Position numbers and translations under genes: made by a program. The notes under the pieces are model-generated. The model had not been told where the DNA came from and did no database searches. It worked only from the letters and a program-made list of their open reading frames with translations. Shown in pieces: positions 11,098-21,886 of a stretch of 64,000 nt of DNA. The DNA is from Diphasiastrum complanatum (lineage: Eukaryota > Streptophyta > Lycopodiopsida > Lycopodiales > Lycopodiaceae), in the NCBI GenBank assembly GCA_029204225.1, contig CM055110.1, positions 16,275,306-16,339,305 on the forward strand, in the 5' to 3' direction. Numbering within the stretch: the first letter of the stretch is position 1; each line of letters opens with the position of its first letter.

Positions 11098-11480
11098 CTG
11101 CTGCCCTCGGTTGAGGCCTGATAGAAAGCTTCGGTCGAGATCTAAGAGAATGCATTTGGTTGATATTGGGACGTAAGGCTTCAGTTGAGATTTAATAGAA
11201 TGCCCTCGGTCGAGATCTGATAGAAAGCTTCCGGTCGAGATATGACTGAAAACCTCCGATCGAGATTTGACAGGATGCTTTGGTCGAGATGTAACTGAAA
11301 GCCTCCGATTGAGATGGGACAGAAGGTCTTCGGTCGAGATTTGACAGGATGCTTCAGTCAAGATGTAACTAAAAGTCTCCTGTTGAGATGAGACAGAAGG
11401 TCTTCGATTGAAATGTCAACGGAAAGACTCGGGTGAGATCTGATCGATGAGCATCGGTTGAGGTTTAACTCAGGACTTGG
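11098..11480. repeat. Third array of the 26-bp minisatellite (plus orientation)
   Basis: About 14 degenerate units of cggtcgagatctgatag-type sequence with period 26-30 bp, in the same orientation as 6590-7252. Between this array and the right LTR (11481-11755), the minus strand has an open stretch without recognised domains that I read as the leader of the element. Confidence 0.8.
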
Positions 11481-11755
11481 CAGGATATTTCTAGTAGGGA
11501 TTCGGTCGAGTGTTGGGGTGTGGTTTCAATAGGTAAATGAAACAAGGCTCGGTCCGGTCCAGACAAGAGTCATGGAGCTCAGCTAGGTAAGGAGCGTGAA
11601 GCCTCAGTAAAAAACGGAACTGTACGTCGGTCGAAACCAAAGTGACGAGATTTCTAAGGATGCGTTTGGGAGACTTCAGAGCGATGGTTTGGCAGCACAA
11701 ATCAGAAAGGTTTGACGATGATAAGTGTCTGTGTAGTTGTGAAAATGGTGCCAAA

Positions 11756-12759
11756 TGTTCACGGATTCCAGCCAGAATTTGTGAACACGGTTTCTCTTCT
11801 CTTCTTTTTCTTTGTTACATCTCCAGTGGTTACCGCTTTGGAAATTGGGTGTTTCTGCCCGTTTCCAGAAGCCAGTTCTTTACAGTTAAGTCCTCTTGTT
11901 TAAAACAGTTTTCAGGTAGAAATGTTTCTCAGTTTGCAACATGTATTCCCAGCCTATCAATGGGATGAAACAGTTATGTTCACTCAACTACATGCATTTA
12001 CAAGCCATGCAACCAATCCTTGCTCAAGCACAGATTAACGGGACAAAGAGCAAGTCTACAAATCTATCTACCAAACTATCCTAAGAAATCAGAGAACAAT
12101 ACAATAACAGAATTAAGCTACACAACGAGAAACAAGAATCAAGAAAGATAACTTCCTAACAACATTCTAGCAACCCAAGAATCAAGAAACACCCATTTCT
12201 TGATGCTTGGAATACCCAAGAACAATCAAGGATAGGATTGTTAGTGAATATGCAAGATCAGATCCATAATCTCAACCTATATAGTTTACCTGTATGCTGA
12301 AACTACAAAATCAGGAAACAAAGAAATTAATCCACATCTACATTCCACATTGCAAGAAAGTAAGCAAGAACTCTTATTAATCCACATTCACAACAAGAAA
12401 TCAGAACATGTTCATAGGAATTTCACTCAAGAAGATAGCCATGAAGAAGGAGCTTCTCAATTGCCAAGAACTCGTGGAAGATCTTCTTTATTCAATCAAG
12501 AGAGATGACAATACAATAGAAGCTCCCTCACAAGAGAGGAGTGCCCTTAAATAAGCAAGAGGGCTGCCCATGTGGAGCCTAAGTGGTAATTCCACTAATC
12601 TAGAAATTACAAGTGGAAATAGCCCTTCCACTAGAGGCCACCATCAAAAGGTGGCTCACTCTAAATTATTTAAGGGGGTCTACACTTATTTACATTGCCT
12701 AGGAATATTACTAGCTCCTACATGGTCGTTCCTTCTCTGGGATACACCATGTAGGCTCA
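11756..12759 (-). repeat. Right LTR of the gag-protease element
   Basis: 1004 bp, near-identical in order to the left LTR. It starts tgttcacgg and ends ggctca, followed by the target duplication catag. The terminal hairpin seen in the left LTR is present but has mismatches. On the minus strand, the PBS-like tttggcacc begins immediately inside this LTR, so I infer it is the 5' LTR of a minus-strand element. Confidence 0.85.
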
Positions 12760-13139
12760 CATAGAAAATAACTATAATCCTAGCTAGTAATCCTCGGCTC
12801 TCAGCTTCTTCTGCTCACCTCCTTCTGAGACCTCCTCAGTCATGGGTGAGAGATACTCTGTGTCTTCAGCTTGGCTCGACATATGGAGATTCTCTGAAAT
12901 CCGCTAACATATAGAATCTTCCAACGGTGATGTTTCTTCTACAGAACCTACAGCTACAGCTACGAAAGCCGAGCAGCCAGTAGTACTTGCTGTCACCAGA
13001 CCAAATTAGGTCGAGCAGATCTGGACAACGTCAAGAAGGAGCACCATCACATTATGGTCAATCAAATATTCGCAGATCTTCACGGACTCAAACAATTCCT
13101 GAGAGGTATACACCTCAATCATTCTGAACTTCATCAGAA

Positions 13140-13932
13140 GAACTAGAGACCCTAGTCGAAGCAATTAACTCCAAGGATGTTGTGAAGTGGTAAGAAGCTA
13201 TGGAAAGTGAGTACAACTCACTTTTGAACCATACCTGCTGGACACTACTCGACTTCCCCACTCATAAGAGAGTTATCGACAACAAGTGGTTCTTCAAGAA
13301 GAAGATCAACTTTGATGGTTCCATTGCAAAATGGAAAGCACGGTTGGTGGCTAAAAGTTTCATTCAAATTCAGAGAGTGGACTATCAAGAAATTTTCAGT
13401 CCTATTGTCAAAATGTAGTCAATCAGGACTCTCATTGCGTTAGCAGCCATAGAAGACCTCGAGATGCATCAAATGGATGTCAAGACATCATTTTTCAATG
13501 ACTATGTTGAAGAAGAGATGTATACCTTCCAACCGGAAGGATTCAAAGTCAAAGGTTAAGAGCACAAAGTGCGCAAGCTGCACAAAGCAATCTATAGTCT
13601 GAAATAGGCCGCAAGGGCTTGGTTTGAAAGAATCAGTGCTTATCTCATTCAATTGGATTTTGCAAGAAATTCAACTGATTGTAATGTTTATTTCAAGCAC
13701 ATAAGTGTCCATTCAGTTCACATAGCTCTTTACATAGATGATGCATTTATTTTGTCTAACAACACTTTCCTACTGCACACCACTAAGAGTGATCTGTCAA
13801 AGGGGGTTTGACATGACTGATCTAGGCACTGCTCATTCTTTATTAGGAATTCACATTACTAGGAATAGATTGCAAAAAAAGATCTATCTTGGCTAGCAGA
13901 CATATCGAAAAGGCATTTTAGAAAAATTTCAT
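13140..13932 (+). pseudogene. Ty1/copia reverse transcriptase, copia element 2 (right piece)
   Basis: The RT domain reads AMESEYNSLLNHTCWTLLDFP, WFFKKKINFDGSIAKWKARLVAK, QMDVKTSFFNDYVEEEMY and the catalytic ALYIDDAF (YIDD near 13731-13742, the copia YVDD box). Several TAG/TGA stops and at least two frameshifts (about 13560 and 13810) make it non-functional. It continues the integrase fragment at 4920-5453 across the inserted LTR element. The stretch 12765-13140 should be the integrase-RT linker and reads only as scattered Ser/Thr-rich codons. Confidence 0.85.
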
Positions 13933-14517
13933 ATGTCTGATTGCAAACCAATTGATACACCAATGGATCCAAGCATAGTATTTACTAAACCTTCTTGTGC
14001 TGAGACCGAAAGTGAAGTACTCGACTTAGCGAAGTACCCTTTTCATTCACTCATAGGATCTTTGATGTATGCAATGCTATGTACTAGACCAGATCTAGCA
14101 TACAATGTAAGCACATTAATTCAATTCATGTCCAATCCCAAGATCTCTCATTGGAAAGCATTAAAGAGAGTGATGAAATACATTCAAGAAAGTATAGATC
14201 ATATTTTATTTTATGATGGAAACACTATCAAAGATTCTGCCTCCGGGTTCTGTTTCTATTTGGCAGGGGGACCGATTTTGTGGAACTCAAGAAAGCAAAA
14301 ATCAGTGGCGTTTTATTCAACCGAGGCAGAGTACATCACAGCATGTCAAGCTTCAAAAGAAGCTATATGGATCAGGCTATTACTTCACGACTTACATCAC
14401 ACTCAGTTCAATGCTACTATCATTTTGTGTGACAATTTGAGTTGTATTTCACTATGCTTGAATCTCAGATTTCATGGCAAGTCTAAGCACATCGAAATCC
14501 AATATCATTTCATTTGA
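13933..14517 (+). pseudogene. Ty1/copia RNase H, copia element 2
   Basis: A 194-codon open frame starts SDCKPIDTPMDPS and carries PFHSLIGSLMYAMLCTRPDLAY, SGFCFYLAGGPILWNSRKQ, SVAFYSTEAEYITA and KHIEIQYHFI. These are the usual copia RT-thumb/RNase H landmarks, with the STEAEY acidic residue present. After a TGA at 14515 the C terminus is still readable as MVANIFTKALPKIKH to about 14665, then the polypurine tract aaggggga precedes the LTR. This is the best-preserved piece of the element. Confidence 0.88.
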
Positions 14518-14680
14518 AAAAAGGTTTTCTCACGGCAAGTGATTTTTCAATACTCATCCACAAAATAAATGGTTGCAAACATCTTCACCAAAGCGCTTCC
14601 CAAGATTAAGCATTAGAAGTTTTTCAACATGCTGAACCTGACGAAGATTCCAAGGCACCAACCGTGGCCTTAAGGGGGAC

Positions 14681-15533
14681 TGTTGGAAATTAAGTCCATA
14701 GTTGTCTCCTTGGTGAATACTATCTCTATTTCAAGATTCATCTTGCACGCTTATTGATCATTGATCTAGGGTTAGATGAAACCTACGTTGGTTCTATGTC
14801 TGCTCATCTGATACCTACAAGAATCACAATACTCAAACAACCGCACTATTTGAAGAACGACTACATCGGGCTTCCGGCTGACCCCTCATCCATCCATGGA
14901 TCAAAACCAAAGGGTAACCAATCCTATTGTTTTCACTTTCAAATCTTAAGTCCAAATTCTTTGAAGATCATTGAAGACGGCCATATTCAATGACTTCCGC
15001 AAATTGGCATTTTGAACAAGTTTGCAGAAATACACTATGTTTCCAATAGTCTGTAGAAATGAACTAATTGTCGCATAGTTCGCATTTTTTCAACTCTTGA
15101 AAAATGCGACAATTTTTCGATAGTACATTCTTTTCAAATATTCGAAGAAGTGAACTCTTTGCCAACTTTTACACATTTTCTCACAATGCGACAAAATAGT
15201 CACTTTAACAAATGAACTGTTTTTACCACCTTCGGCTCTTTCGCAAAAATGTTAAGTGAGAGAAAAATGAGAAGTTGTCTATTTCAACAAGAATCGTCTC
15301 CAACCACTTTTCTAAATATGCGAAGTGAGAGAAAATATGCGACGTTCTGGTCCAAGTCAGCAATCTCGAGCCGTTTGACCTATGTACAACTGTCATTCTG
15401 TCATTGTAGTTCAACTACTCCCAGAGTACAACGAAGTACTTAGTTAGATGACAAACATTTATTGCAGTTAGATACAAGGATGCGGTGTATAAATACATCT
15501 TCCTCATGCATTCTCTATGATACTCTGCCAACA
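14681..15533 (+). repeat. 3' LTR of copia element 2
   Basis: 853 bp bounded by the perfect terminal pair tgttgg and ccaaca, directly after the polypurine tract. It holds a TATA box, gtataaatac, at 15486-15495 and several gcgac/tcgca motifs at 15070-15340. Gypsy gag sequence begins at once on the far side, so this element inserted into the minus-strand gypsy element that follows. Confidence 0.85.
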
Positions 15534-15539
15534 GAGCGA

Positions 15540-16386
15540 ATGATATCGAGCATCCAAATTACTCCTCCATTTTTGGCTGTAACCATTATTGTGTTGATTC
15601 TGATGAATCACTGCTTTCAGACTCCGAGCTTGAAGAACTAGTCCTTCAGTCAAAATTTGAATCATCATCGCTATCACTGAAATCAGCTTTAGACTTACGA
15701 GATCTTTTAGTTGAGCGTCACCTTTGTGCTAGTTTCGAGGTCTCAAAATTTTCAGCACTAGCTATTACTGCTGCTAAGGAGGTCATGTCCCCTTGTCTGC
15801 AATACCGATCAATCTTTGGTGGTAAACTAGCCAAAAACCATTTGATTTGCATATCAACAGGATACACACCGGTTAGTTTTCCTATAAGATTTTTAACCTT
15901 TCATGTATATTTGTGAAGAGACTCTTTACTCTTCTTCTGAACATTGTTCAGACGTCTGAGAATTCTAGATTTATAACCAATTTCTCTAAACTGGTTCAGA
16001 AATGCATCTTTCAGTAGGTACCAAGTTCCTACACGGCTTGGTTCAACTTGACTGTACCATATGCGCGCCTGCTTTCTTAGCAGACCAGGGAAGATTCGTA
16101 GTTTATCTACATCAGTTCCTTCATTATTTGCATTAGCAATTGACTCGAATTGCGAGACATAGCTATTTGCATCATCGGAAGAAGTCCCTTTGAAATAATC
16201 GTACTTAGTTTTTGAGATAGAAGTGAAACGTGCAGCAGGACCCTCCATACCGAAGCTAATTATGAGTTCAAGTAACTGAGCAGTGATTTCATCTAGATTT
16301 CTTCGACTAGTACTCTCACTTTGTCTTTGTAAAAATTCCTCTCTAAGCATACGATATCGTTCTAATCGAGATTCTCTATCTGACAT
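15540..16386 (-). pseudogene. Ty3/gypsy gag, gypsy element 2
   Basis: ATG at 16386 opens a 161-codon frame with the Retrotrans_gag signature RIFPGLLRKQARIWYSQVEP and TWYLLKDAFLNQFRE. It ends in a TGA at a position where gag normally continues. The same frame reads on to about 15540 (LIGKLTGVYPVDMQIKWFLASLPP, then a Ser/Asp/Glu-rich tail) through further stops. Coding is then cut by the copia LTR ending at 15533. Just upstream lie the PBS and 5' LTR of the same element, which fixes the orientation. Confidence 0.85.
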
Positions 16387-16436
16387 ACACTGGAGATGGA
16401 GATGAATGTGTCAGATTTCTTATAACTTTCCTAAAC

Positions 16437-16459
16437 TATCCCCGGCAATAGTGCCAAAA
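16437..16459 (-). other. Primer-binding site of gypsy element 2
   Basis: On the minus strand the sequence is TTTTGGCACTATTGCCGGGG, a close match to the TGGCGCCRTTGCCGGGGA primer site common in plant gypsy elements. It lies between the LTR and the gag ATG, at the expected place. Confidence 0.8.
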
Positions 16460-16461
16460 AT

Positions 16462-17710
16462 TGGTATATGTCGTACTATACCAACAAGGTTAATATAGAT
16501 TTTGTAGTAAATAGTGTCGTTCCCATAGAGGACAGCGCTAGAAAGTTATGTATTTGGTACAATTTATGACAAATGGTTTCGAGTGTTATTCTAGTTGTCG
16601 ACATACATTAGAAAGTAACCAGTATTACTTGTGTTTGGGGAATGTAATGTTAATAATTTTAGAACAACAATCTGGCCTCTATCAAATCGAATGAAATGTG
16701 TTCTACAGATGAGATGTTATTAGAGTAGTACAGCAGTGCTACACTCTGGCTGATTAAGGTGTCAACAGAGAATCGAGAAATGTTCGATATATTCGTGGCT
16801 GTACAGACAATTACTTAATTGTGTTCGCGAACTATTCGTTCCTAGACAAAAGTCCTCAACAACTTAAGTCCAAATTAAAGGTTAAAGAACACAAATAATT
16901 TTAGAGCACGTTAGAAACTTATGTCAATTACAATCAGGAACACATATCAAAGATAGGGACTGTCATCTCATATGTATACATACAGTTTTATTCAATAATC
17001 GTGTTGAATTGTACCAAAGATAGTCATTATTCGAGTGCCGAAAAAAATGTATTCGCGACAGACGAATAAAATAACTTTAAGACAGTTCTTTAGAGCATGC
17101 TTTATGGATACACAGCAAACGACTGTAATGCACTAGAGAGTCTGTGTGGTCAGAGAGTAATTCATGTAATGCGTTAGAGATTGCTAGTAGACTTAGGATC
17201 ACTCACACTCAACAGTGCGGAGAATAGAGATATGGGAGAATAACTCTCAGCACTCTATTCACTTCTTCAACCTCTTACATAAGCATAAACTCTTCTCTCT
17301 CGATGCTCGAGACTGAAGTGTGAGATCAATATATGCTCTATGGGGCGAACAAACACACCTCTAAAACAACAGGTGTGTCGCTCCCGTGAAAAGGTTAGTT
17401 AACAATTAGATTGAAAATACGTTATATTATACCATAAGAGGTATATTTAACTAAGAGTTAAGATTACTCTAGTTTAACATGTCTTTCCATATCTAGTCGT
17501 TTCGCGTGGACGATCTAGTAAAGGTTATTCAAGGCAATGTCTTTTCTTTTAAAGGTTTTGCCCTTACTTACAAGGCAATTACTTAGGAGATATATTCCCG
17601 ATATTTGACTAGGCCTCTTCATGATTTATACTTATCCAGCTCATATCTTCATTTTCGAGTATATCATGCCATATTTATGTTGATACTCAATTTTTAACAA
17701 TAAAGTGGCA
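16462..17710 (-). repeat. 5' LTR of gypsy element 2
   Basis: About 1.25 kb, ending next to the PBS at about 16462. The other end is placed at the CA at 17709-17710 because a second copy of the terminal 100 bp occurs at 41363-41467 and stops being similar within two bases of the same point. The exact inner terminus is uncertain by a few bases. Confidence 0.65.
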
Positions 17711-18560
17711 TCGCGACATCCAACTGGTACCTGCCACCATCCCACCACACAAAACTGCACAAGTTAGCACAGTGAGGAAGACAAGTGTCAACACTGAATG
17801 TCAGTTTTTATCCATGTACAAAATACATTAAGCTCAACTAATCAGCTTGCAAAGTAAAACAAAGTTTATTGTAGCCCAATCTTCCCTTACTAGTTTTTTT
17901 GTTATGAGTACTACGGCCAAACCATGCTAGCATCGTATCAGGGCATCCACCAAACTGATCAGTTTGCTGGTTTTTGGTCCGTGTCGTAAAATTAAACACA
18001 TTACGCATTTGAAAACAAGCCATAATAGCATAACAAATAATGAGCGTGTAAGTCGTTTGTACCGGTACATGAGTTTTGCGGCAAATCCATGCCATCCCAT
18101 CACTCTTGTCTATAAACCGATGATGTACAATGCTCGTGACTTCTTGAGCAATCCATGCTATACAAGAGTCTGCAAACCTTACTTACCATTCTTACATTTT
18201 AAGTCATACTAGTGCTTTAAGACATTGCCCGAGAAATTGCTATAAGATTGTAACATTTGCGTAAGCCTATTCATACTAAGACTGGGGAAAATCCCTGCCA
18301 TTCCGATCTTATGCATGAATTCATTCTTGGTACAAAACCATGCACTTACAAGAACACACAAGAAGTATGCAAATCCTTGTCTAGAAATCAGTCTGCTATA
18401 TATTCCAGGGTTATGATCATTCAAAAAGCAAGCATTGATATATTATGTGAAAAATATACATGGTTATCATATCATACTGCTTTGTTTTAAAAAAACTTTT
18501 ATCAAGCTTACTCTGTCACCCTGTGTTTTGAGCCATACTAATAGAAACTTGTGTTAATAC
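17711..18560. other. Anonymous sequence without a recognised feature
   Basis: Several short open frames occur on both strands, but none has a family motif or plausible splice context. A phrase of the type aatccatgc/aaatccctgcc recurs three or four times between 18080 and 18370, suggesting an old degenerate repeat. Confidence 0.5.
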
Positions 18561-19580
18561 ATGCTTTACAATAAATTGACCTCGCTCAAGAATGTATTTC
18601 ACATACCCAAGCTGACCAAGAATTTATTGTCAGTTAGCAAGCTCATTGATCAAGGCTGCAGAGCCATGTCCAATTCAAGACAATGTACCATTCTGGACAA
18701 GAACGATAAAGAAATATTTTCTAGAAACAAAGAAGGTAATTTGTACATTCTGACTCATGAATATGCACTTTCCACTAATGTGAGTACTTCAAAGGCCCAA
18801 TTATGGCATCTATGATTAGGACATCTAAACATGAGATCAATCTTGTATATGCATCACAATAGTATGGTCAAGGATTTAAACTTTAATGCTATCTCCACCG
18901 ACATTCGACATGTCTGTGAGATGTGCCTACTAGACAAATAGCCTAGATCAAAATTCCCAAAGGGACAAGCCACTAGAGCTAAGTCCATTCTAGAACTGAT
19001 ACATAGTGTTCCATCTTTGGGTTCAGCACTATATTTTATCACTTTTATCGATGATTATTCTAGATTTACCAGCATTATGTTCATTAAGAACAAGTCTGAG
19101 GCTTTCAACTATTTCAAAGATTTCAAACCGTTTGCCGATACACAAATTGGTCAACAACTCAAAACCATTTGTACAGACAATGGTGGAGAGTTTCTGTCAA
19201 ATGAAATGTTTGACTATCTGGCATCATTCGACATTCATCATCAGTTCACCACCAGCTACACACCACAATAGAATGGAGTAGCCAAAAGGAAGAACCAAAT
19301 ATTACTAAATGCAACACGATCAATGATGTCAAATGCTCAGCTCACCAATAACTTTTGGGCTGAAGCTATTTCAACAACTTGCTACCTATAGAACTATTCA
19401 AGTATCGACTCAAAGACTCCCTTTGAAGCTTTCTATGGCTACAAATCGAGTCTACGACACCTCCGAGTGTTTGGTTGTCTTTGCTATGTACGCATTTCTT
19501 CTTATCTAAAAAAGAAGCTTGACCCTGTTAGCTGCAGGAGTATCTTCATTGGATTTTACCAAATGGTGAAATCTAAGCTT
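18561..19580 (+). pseudogene. Ty1/copia pre-integrase and integrase, copia fragment 3
   Basis: One frame carries NVFHIPKLTKNLLSVSKL (pre-integrase), LWHL*LGHLN with HX...H/CX2C-like residues, then the integrase core FITFIDDYSRFTS (first Asp), CTDNGGEFLSNEMFDYL (second Asp) and the third-acid region, which here reads GVAKRKN. The catalytic Glu of the usual GVAERKNR is therefore Lys. Stops occur at 18814, 18940, 19269 and later. Coding ends near 19580 with RVFGCLCYVRI and a last block. Gag, protease, RT and LTRs are absent. Confidence 0.85.
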
Positions 19581-19719
19581 TAGTTACTACCAATTTTACA
19601 AGATTTGTACTAATTTTGTAATGTTTACATGTTTCAAAACTTTTGAGTACCAAACATTTGATGTTGGGACAAGCCGAATCTCAGTTAGTTGAGATGTTGT
19701 CTTTCTTGAAGATAAATTC

Positions 19720-21389
19720 TTTGACTTCAAGCAGAAGCAACCAATGCAAGAGTTTGTTCTCAACATGCTCTTTGAATTGTCTGAATTTGATGAAAGTCTC
19801 TGATTTCTATTTAATGAAATAAACAGTTGTTCTTCTAGAGAATTCGTCAAAAAGAGTAATGAAATATTTTGCATCTAACAATGAATGAGTTTGCATAGGT
19901 CCACATATATCTATATGAACAACATCTAACAGATCTTTTCTTGCATGGCTATGGTTTGATCTAAAAGAAATCCTAGCCTGCTTTCCAAAGATGCAGCTAT
20001 GACAAACAGGGAGATTGACCTTACCAGAAGGATAGTCGAGATCAAGAACCATGGATTGTCTAGACACATTGTTCAAAATAGATGCTTAATTCAAGTGTCA
20101 TAAGCAATATGCCATAGTAATTCTTTATTGACTAGAACAGAGGTTTTCAAGGCTTGACTAGACTCAGAATAACAATGTGCCAATCTATATAAGTAACCCT
20201 ACCTCTTCTCAAGTGCAAGGATCTTATTACTCCTATTAATAATTTTGCATTGATCAGATTCAAATTCTACCTTATAATCTAAATCTGTAATTCTACTTAC
20301 TGATAACAAATTTGTAGAGAGTTTACAAACATATAAGACCTTTGATAGCAGTTTGAATTGATCATGCTAGAACCGCAATCTTACAGTACCTTCACCTTCA
20401 ATAGTGTGAGTACCAAGATGAACAGATTTCTTTGTGTTGTAAGACATGTAGCACTTGAAAATCTCATGTTGATTGGTCATGTGTTGAGTTGTTCCAAAAT
20501 CCAGAAACCATGAATCATCCAAAAATGCACTTTGATCTTTGACCATGAATGCGTCTTCGTCCACTTCGACCTGCGGAGATGATGAAACTGTGTTTGCTTG
20601 TTGATCAGGTTGCTTGGCTGCATTCTTCACTTGGAGAATTCGGCAATCCTTGATCTCATGGTTATTGCGCTTGCAATACCTACAAAACATCTTCTTCTTT
20701 GACTGTGGATTTGATGATTGTTCTTGACTTTGAGTCTATTTCCGATTCGTTGCAGCCTTCTTGGAGCTTTTCTACTTCTGTCACTTAGAGCCTTTGTTGA
20801 CATATGGAGCCTGAGAGGAGGAAGTATAAGTGTCTTGACTTCTTCTATTGTCTTCTTGCAGCAACATAGTGATAACTCTAGTAAGAGTTGAATCTGAGTG
20901 TGTCGATATGATCATCACCCAGTTCTCATATGTAGAGGGCAAGCTTGAAAGCAATGTCATAATTGCATCTTCATCGTCTGTGACTGATTCGACAGTGACC
21001 ATCTGTTGCAAGATATTCTTAAACTAGTTAATGTGACTCTAAAGAGAATTACCATTAGACATCTTGAATGTGAAGAATTTCCTTCATAGATGTAACTTAG
21101 TAGTTACGTCCCTCATGTCATATAGTGAGTTTAGAATGTCCCAAACATCTTTTGAAGTTTTAGCTTCAACTGTGTGTCCAATCTGTGTATCTGATATATT
21201 GAGGATAATAAGTGCAAAAGTTTTACCATCCTTCGATTTTCATTTTGAGTCTTATGTGTCGTCTTCAGGTTTTACTTTTGTACCTATAACAACATCCCAT
21301 AACTCATTGGTGATTATCAAGGTCCTCATCTTAAATTTTCACAAATGATACTTGGATCCATTCAGCTTGTCTGTCCTGCTGGCATCCAT
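19720..21389 (-). pseudogene. Ty1/copia gag-protease-integrase, copia fragment 4 (minus)
   Basis: ATG at 21389 opens MDASRTDKLNGSKYHLWKF, a typical copia gag start. It continues through UBN2-type gag (LLSSLPSTYENWV at about 20930), the knuckle CRYCKRNNHEIKDC (20645-20690), protease WFLDFGTTQHMT (catalytic DSG altered to DFG) and pre-integrase/integrase to CHSCIFGKQAR and HIDICGPM...YFITLFDEFSRRT. Reading ends near 19720. Several stops are present. It runs towards copia fragment 3, so the two are convergent. Confidence 0.85.
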
Positions 21390-21886
21390 CCAGTTCCTTC
21401 TCAGTGATTATTGATAAGCGGTGGAAATTGGCTGTACTATCTACATAAATGAACCAAAACTGTCACTCTATAAAAATGAACTAAAACTGCCACAGACGAC
21501 CGTGTCGCAAAAAAATGACAGTGTCGGCATTTTGCAAAAAATATGACACTGTTCTTAAATCTAATTTAGGGTAGTTCCACACTTTGCCAGAGTCATTTTC
21601 TTAACATTTAAGTCACTTTGGAAAAAGTGAAAAAAGTGTATCTGCATATTTACTCGCAATTCTCGACAGGCGAAAAATGCGAAAAAGGAGACATTGTTGT
21701 CAAACTCCGTGTATTTTTGCAGGCTGTGTAAAAACACTTGCAATTCTGTGGACTGTGTAAAAACACAAGAAAACCATACCTCTTGCATTGACAATTGCTC
21801 CTTTTCCATACATCCAACTTGATTAGCAACAACACAAGTGTTATGTCCATGACTAGTACATAGGATTCAGTATACTCCTAGTCTTG
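21390..21886 (-). repeat. Possible 5' LTR/leader of copia fragment 4
   Basis: The stretch upstream of the minus-strand gag start has no coding potential. It contains gcgaaaaatgcgaaaaa and tgtcgcaaaaaaatgac motifs like those in the copia LTRs at 4266 and 14681. No terminal TG/CA pair or PBS could be fixed, so LTR status is inferred from position and motif content. Confidence 0.35.

Larger units (their letters stand above)
5454..12764 (-). mobile_element. LTR retrotransposon with gag-protease only, apparently with an inverted core
   Basis: Two direct repeats of about 1 kb (5459-6453 and 11756-12759) flank a 5.3-kb interior, and catag lies on both outer sides (5454-5458 and 12760-12764). The minus strand is favoured for the LTRs. 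On that strand TATA-like ttatttaaggg and aataaa signals lie in a sensible order, and a PBS-like tttggcaccattttc abuts the right-hand LTR (about 11755-11741). However, gag and protease read on the plus strand. The interior also has three arrays of a 26-bp repeat, one in the opposite orientation to the others. No RT, RNase H or integrase is visible, so the element would be non-autonomous. It sits inside copia element 2. Confidence 0.75.

Noticed and set aside
17838-18490. Several 60-85-codon frames between gypsy element 2 and copia fragment 3
   Set aside because: Overlap one another on both strands, lack motifs and share a degenerate DNA repeat phrase.
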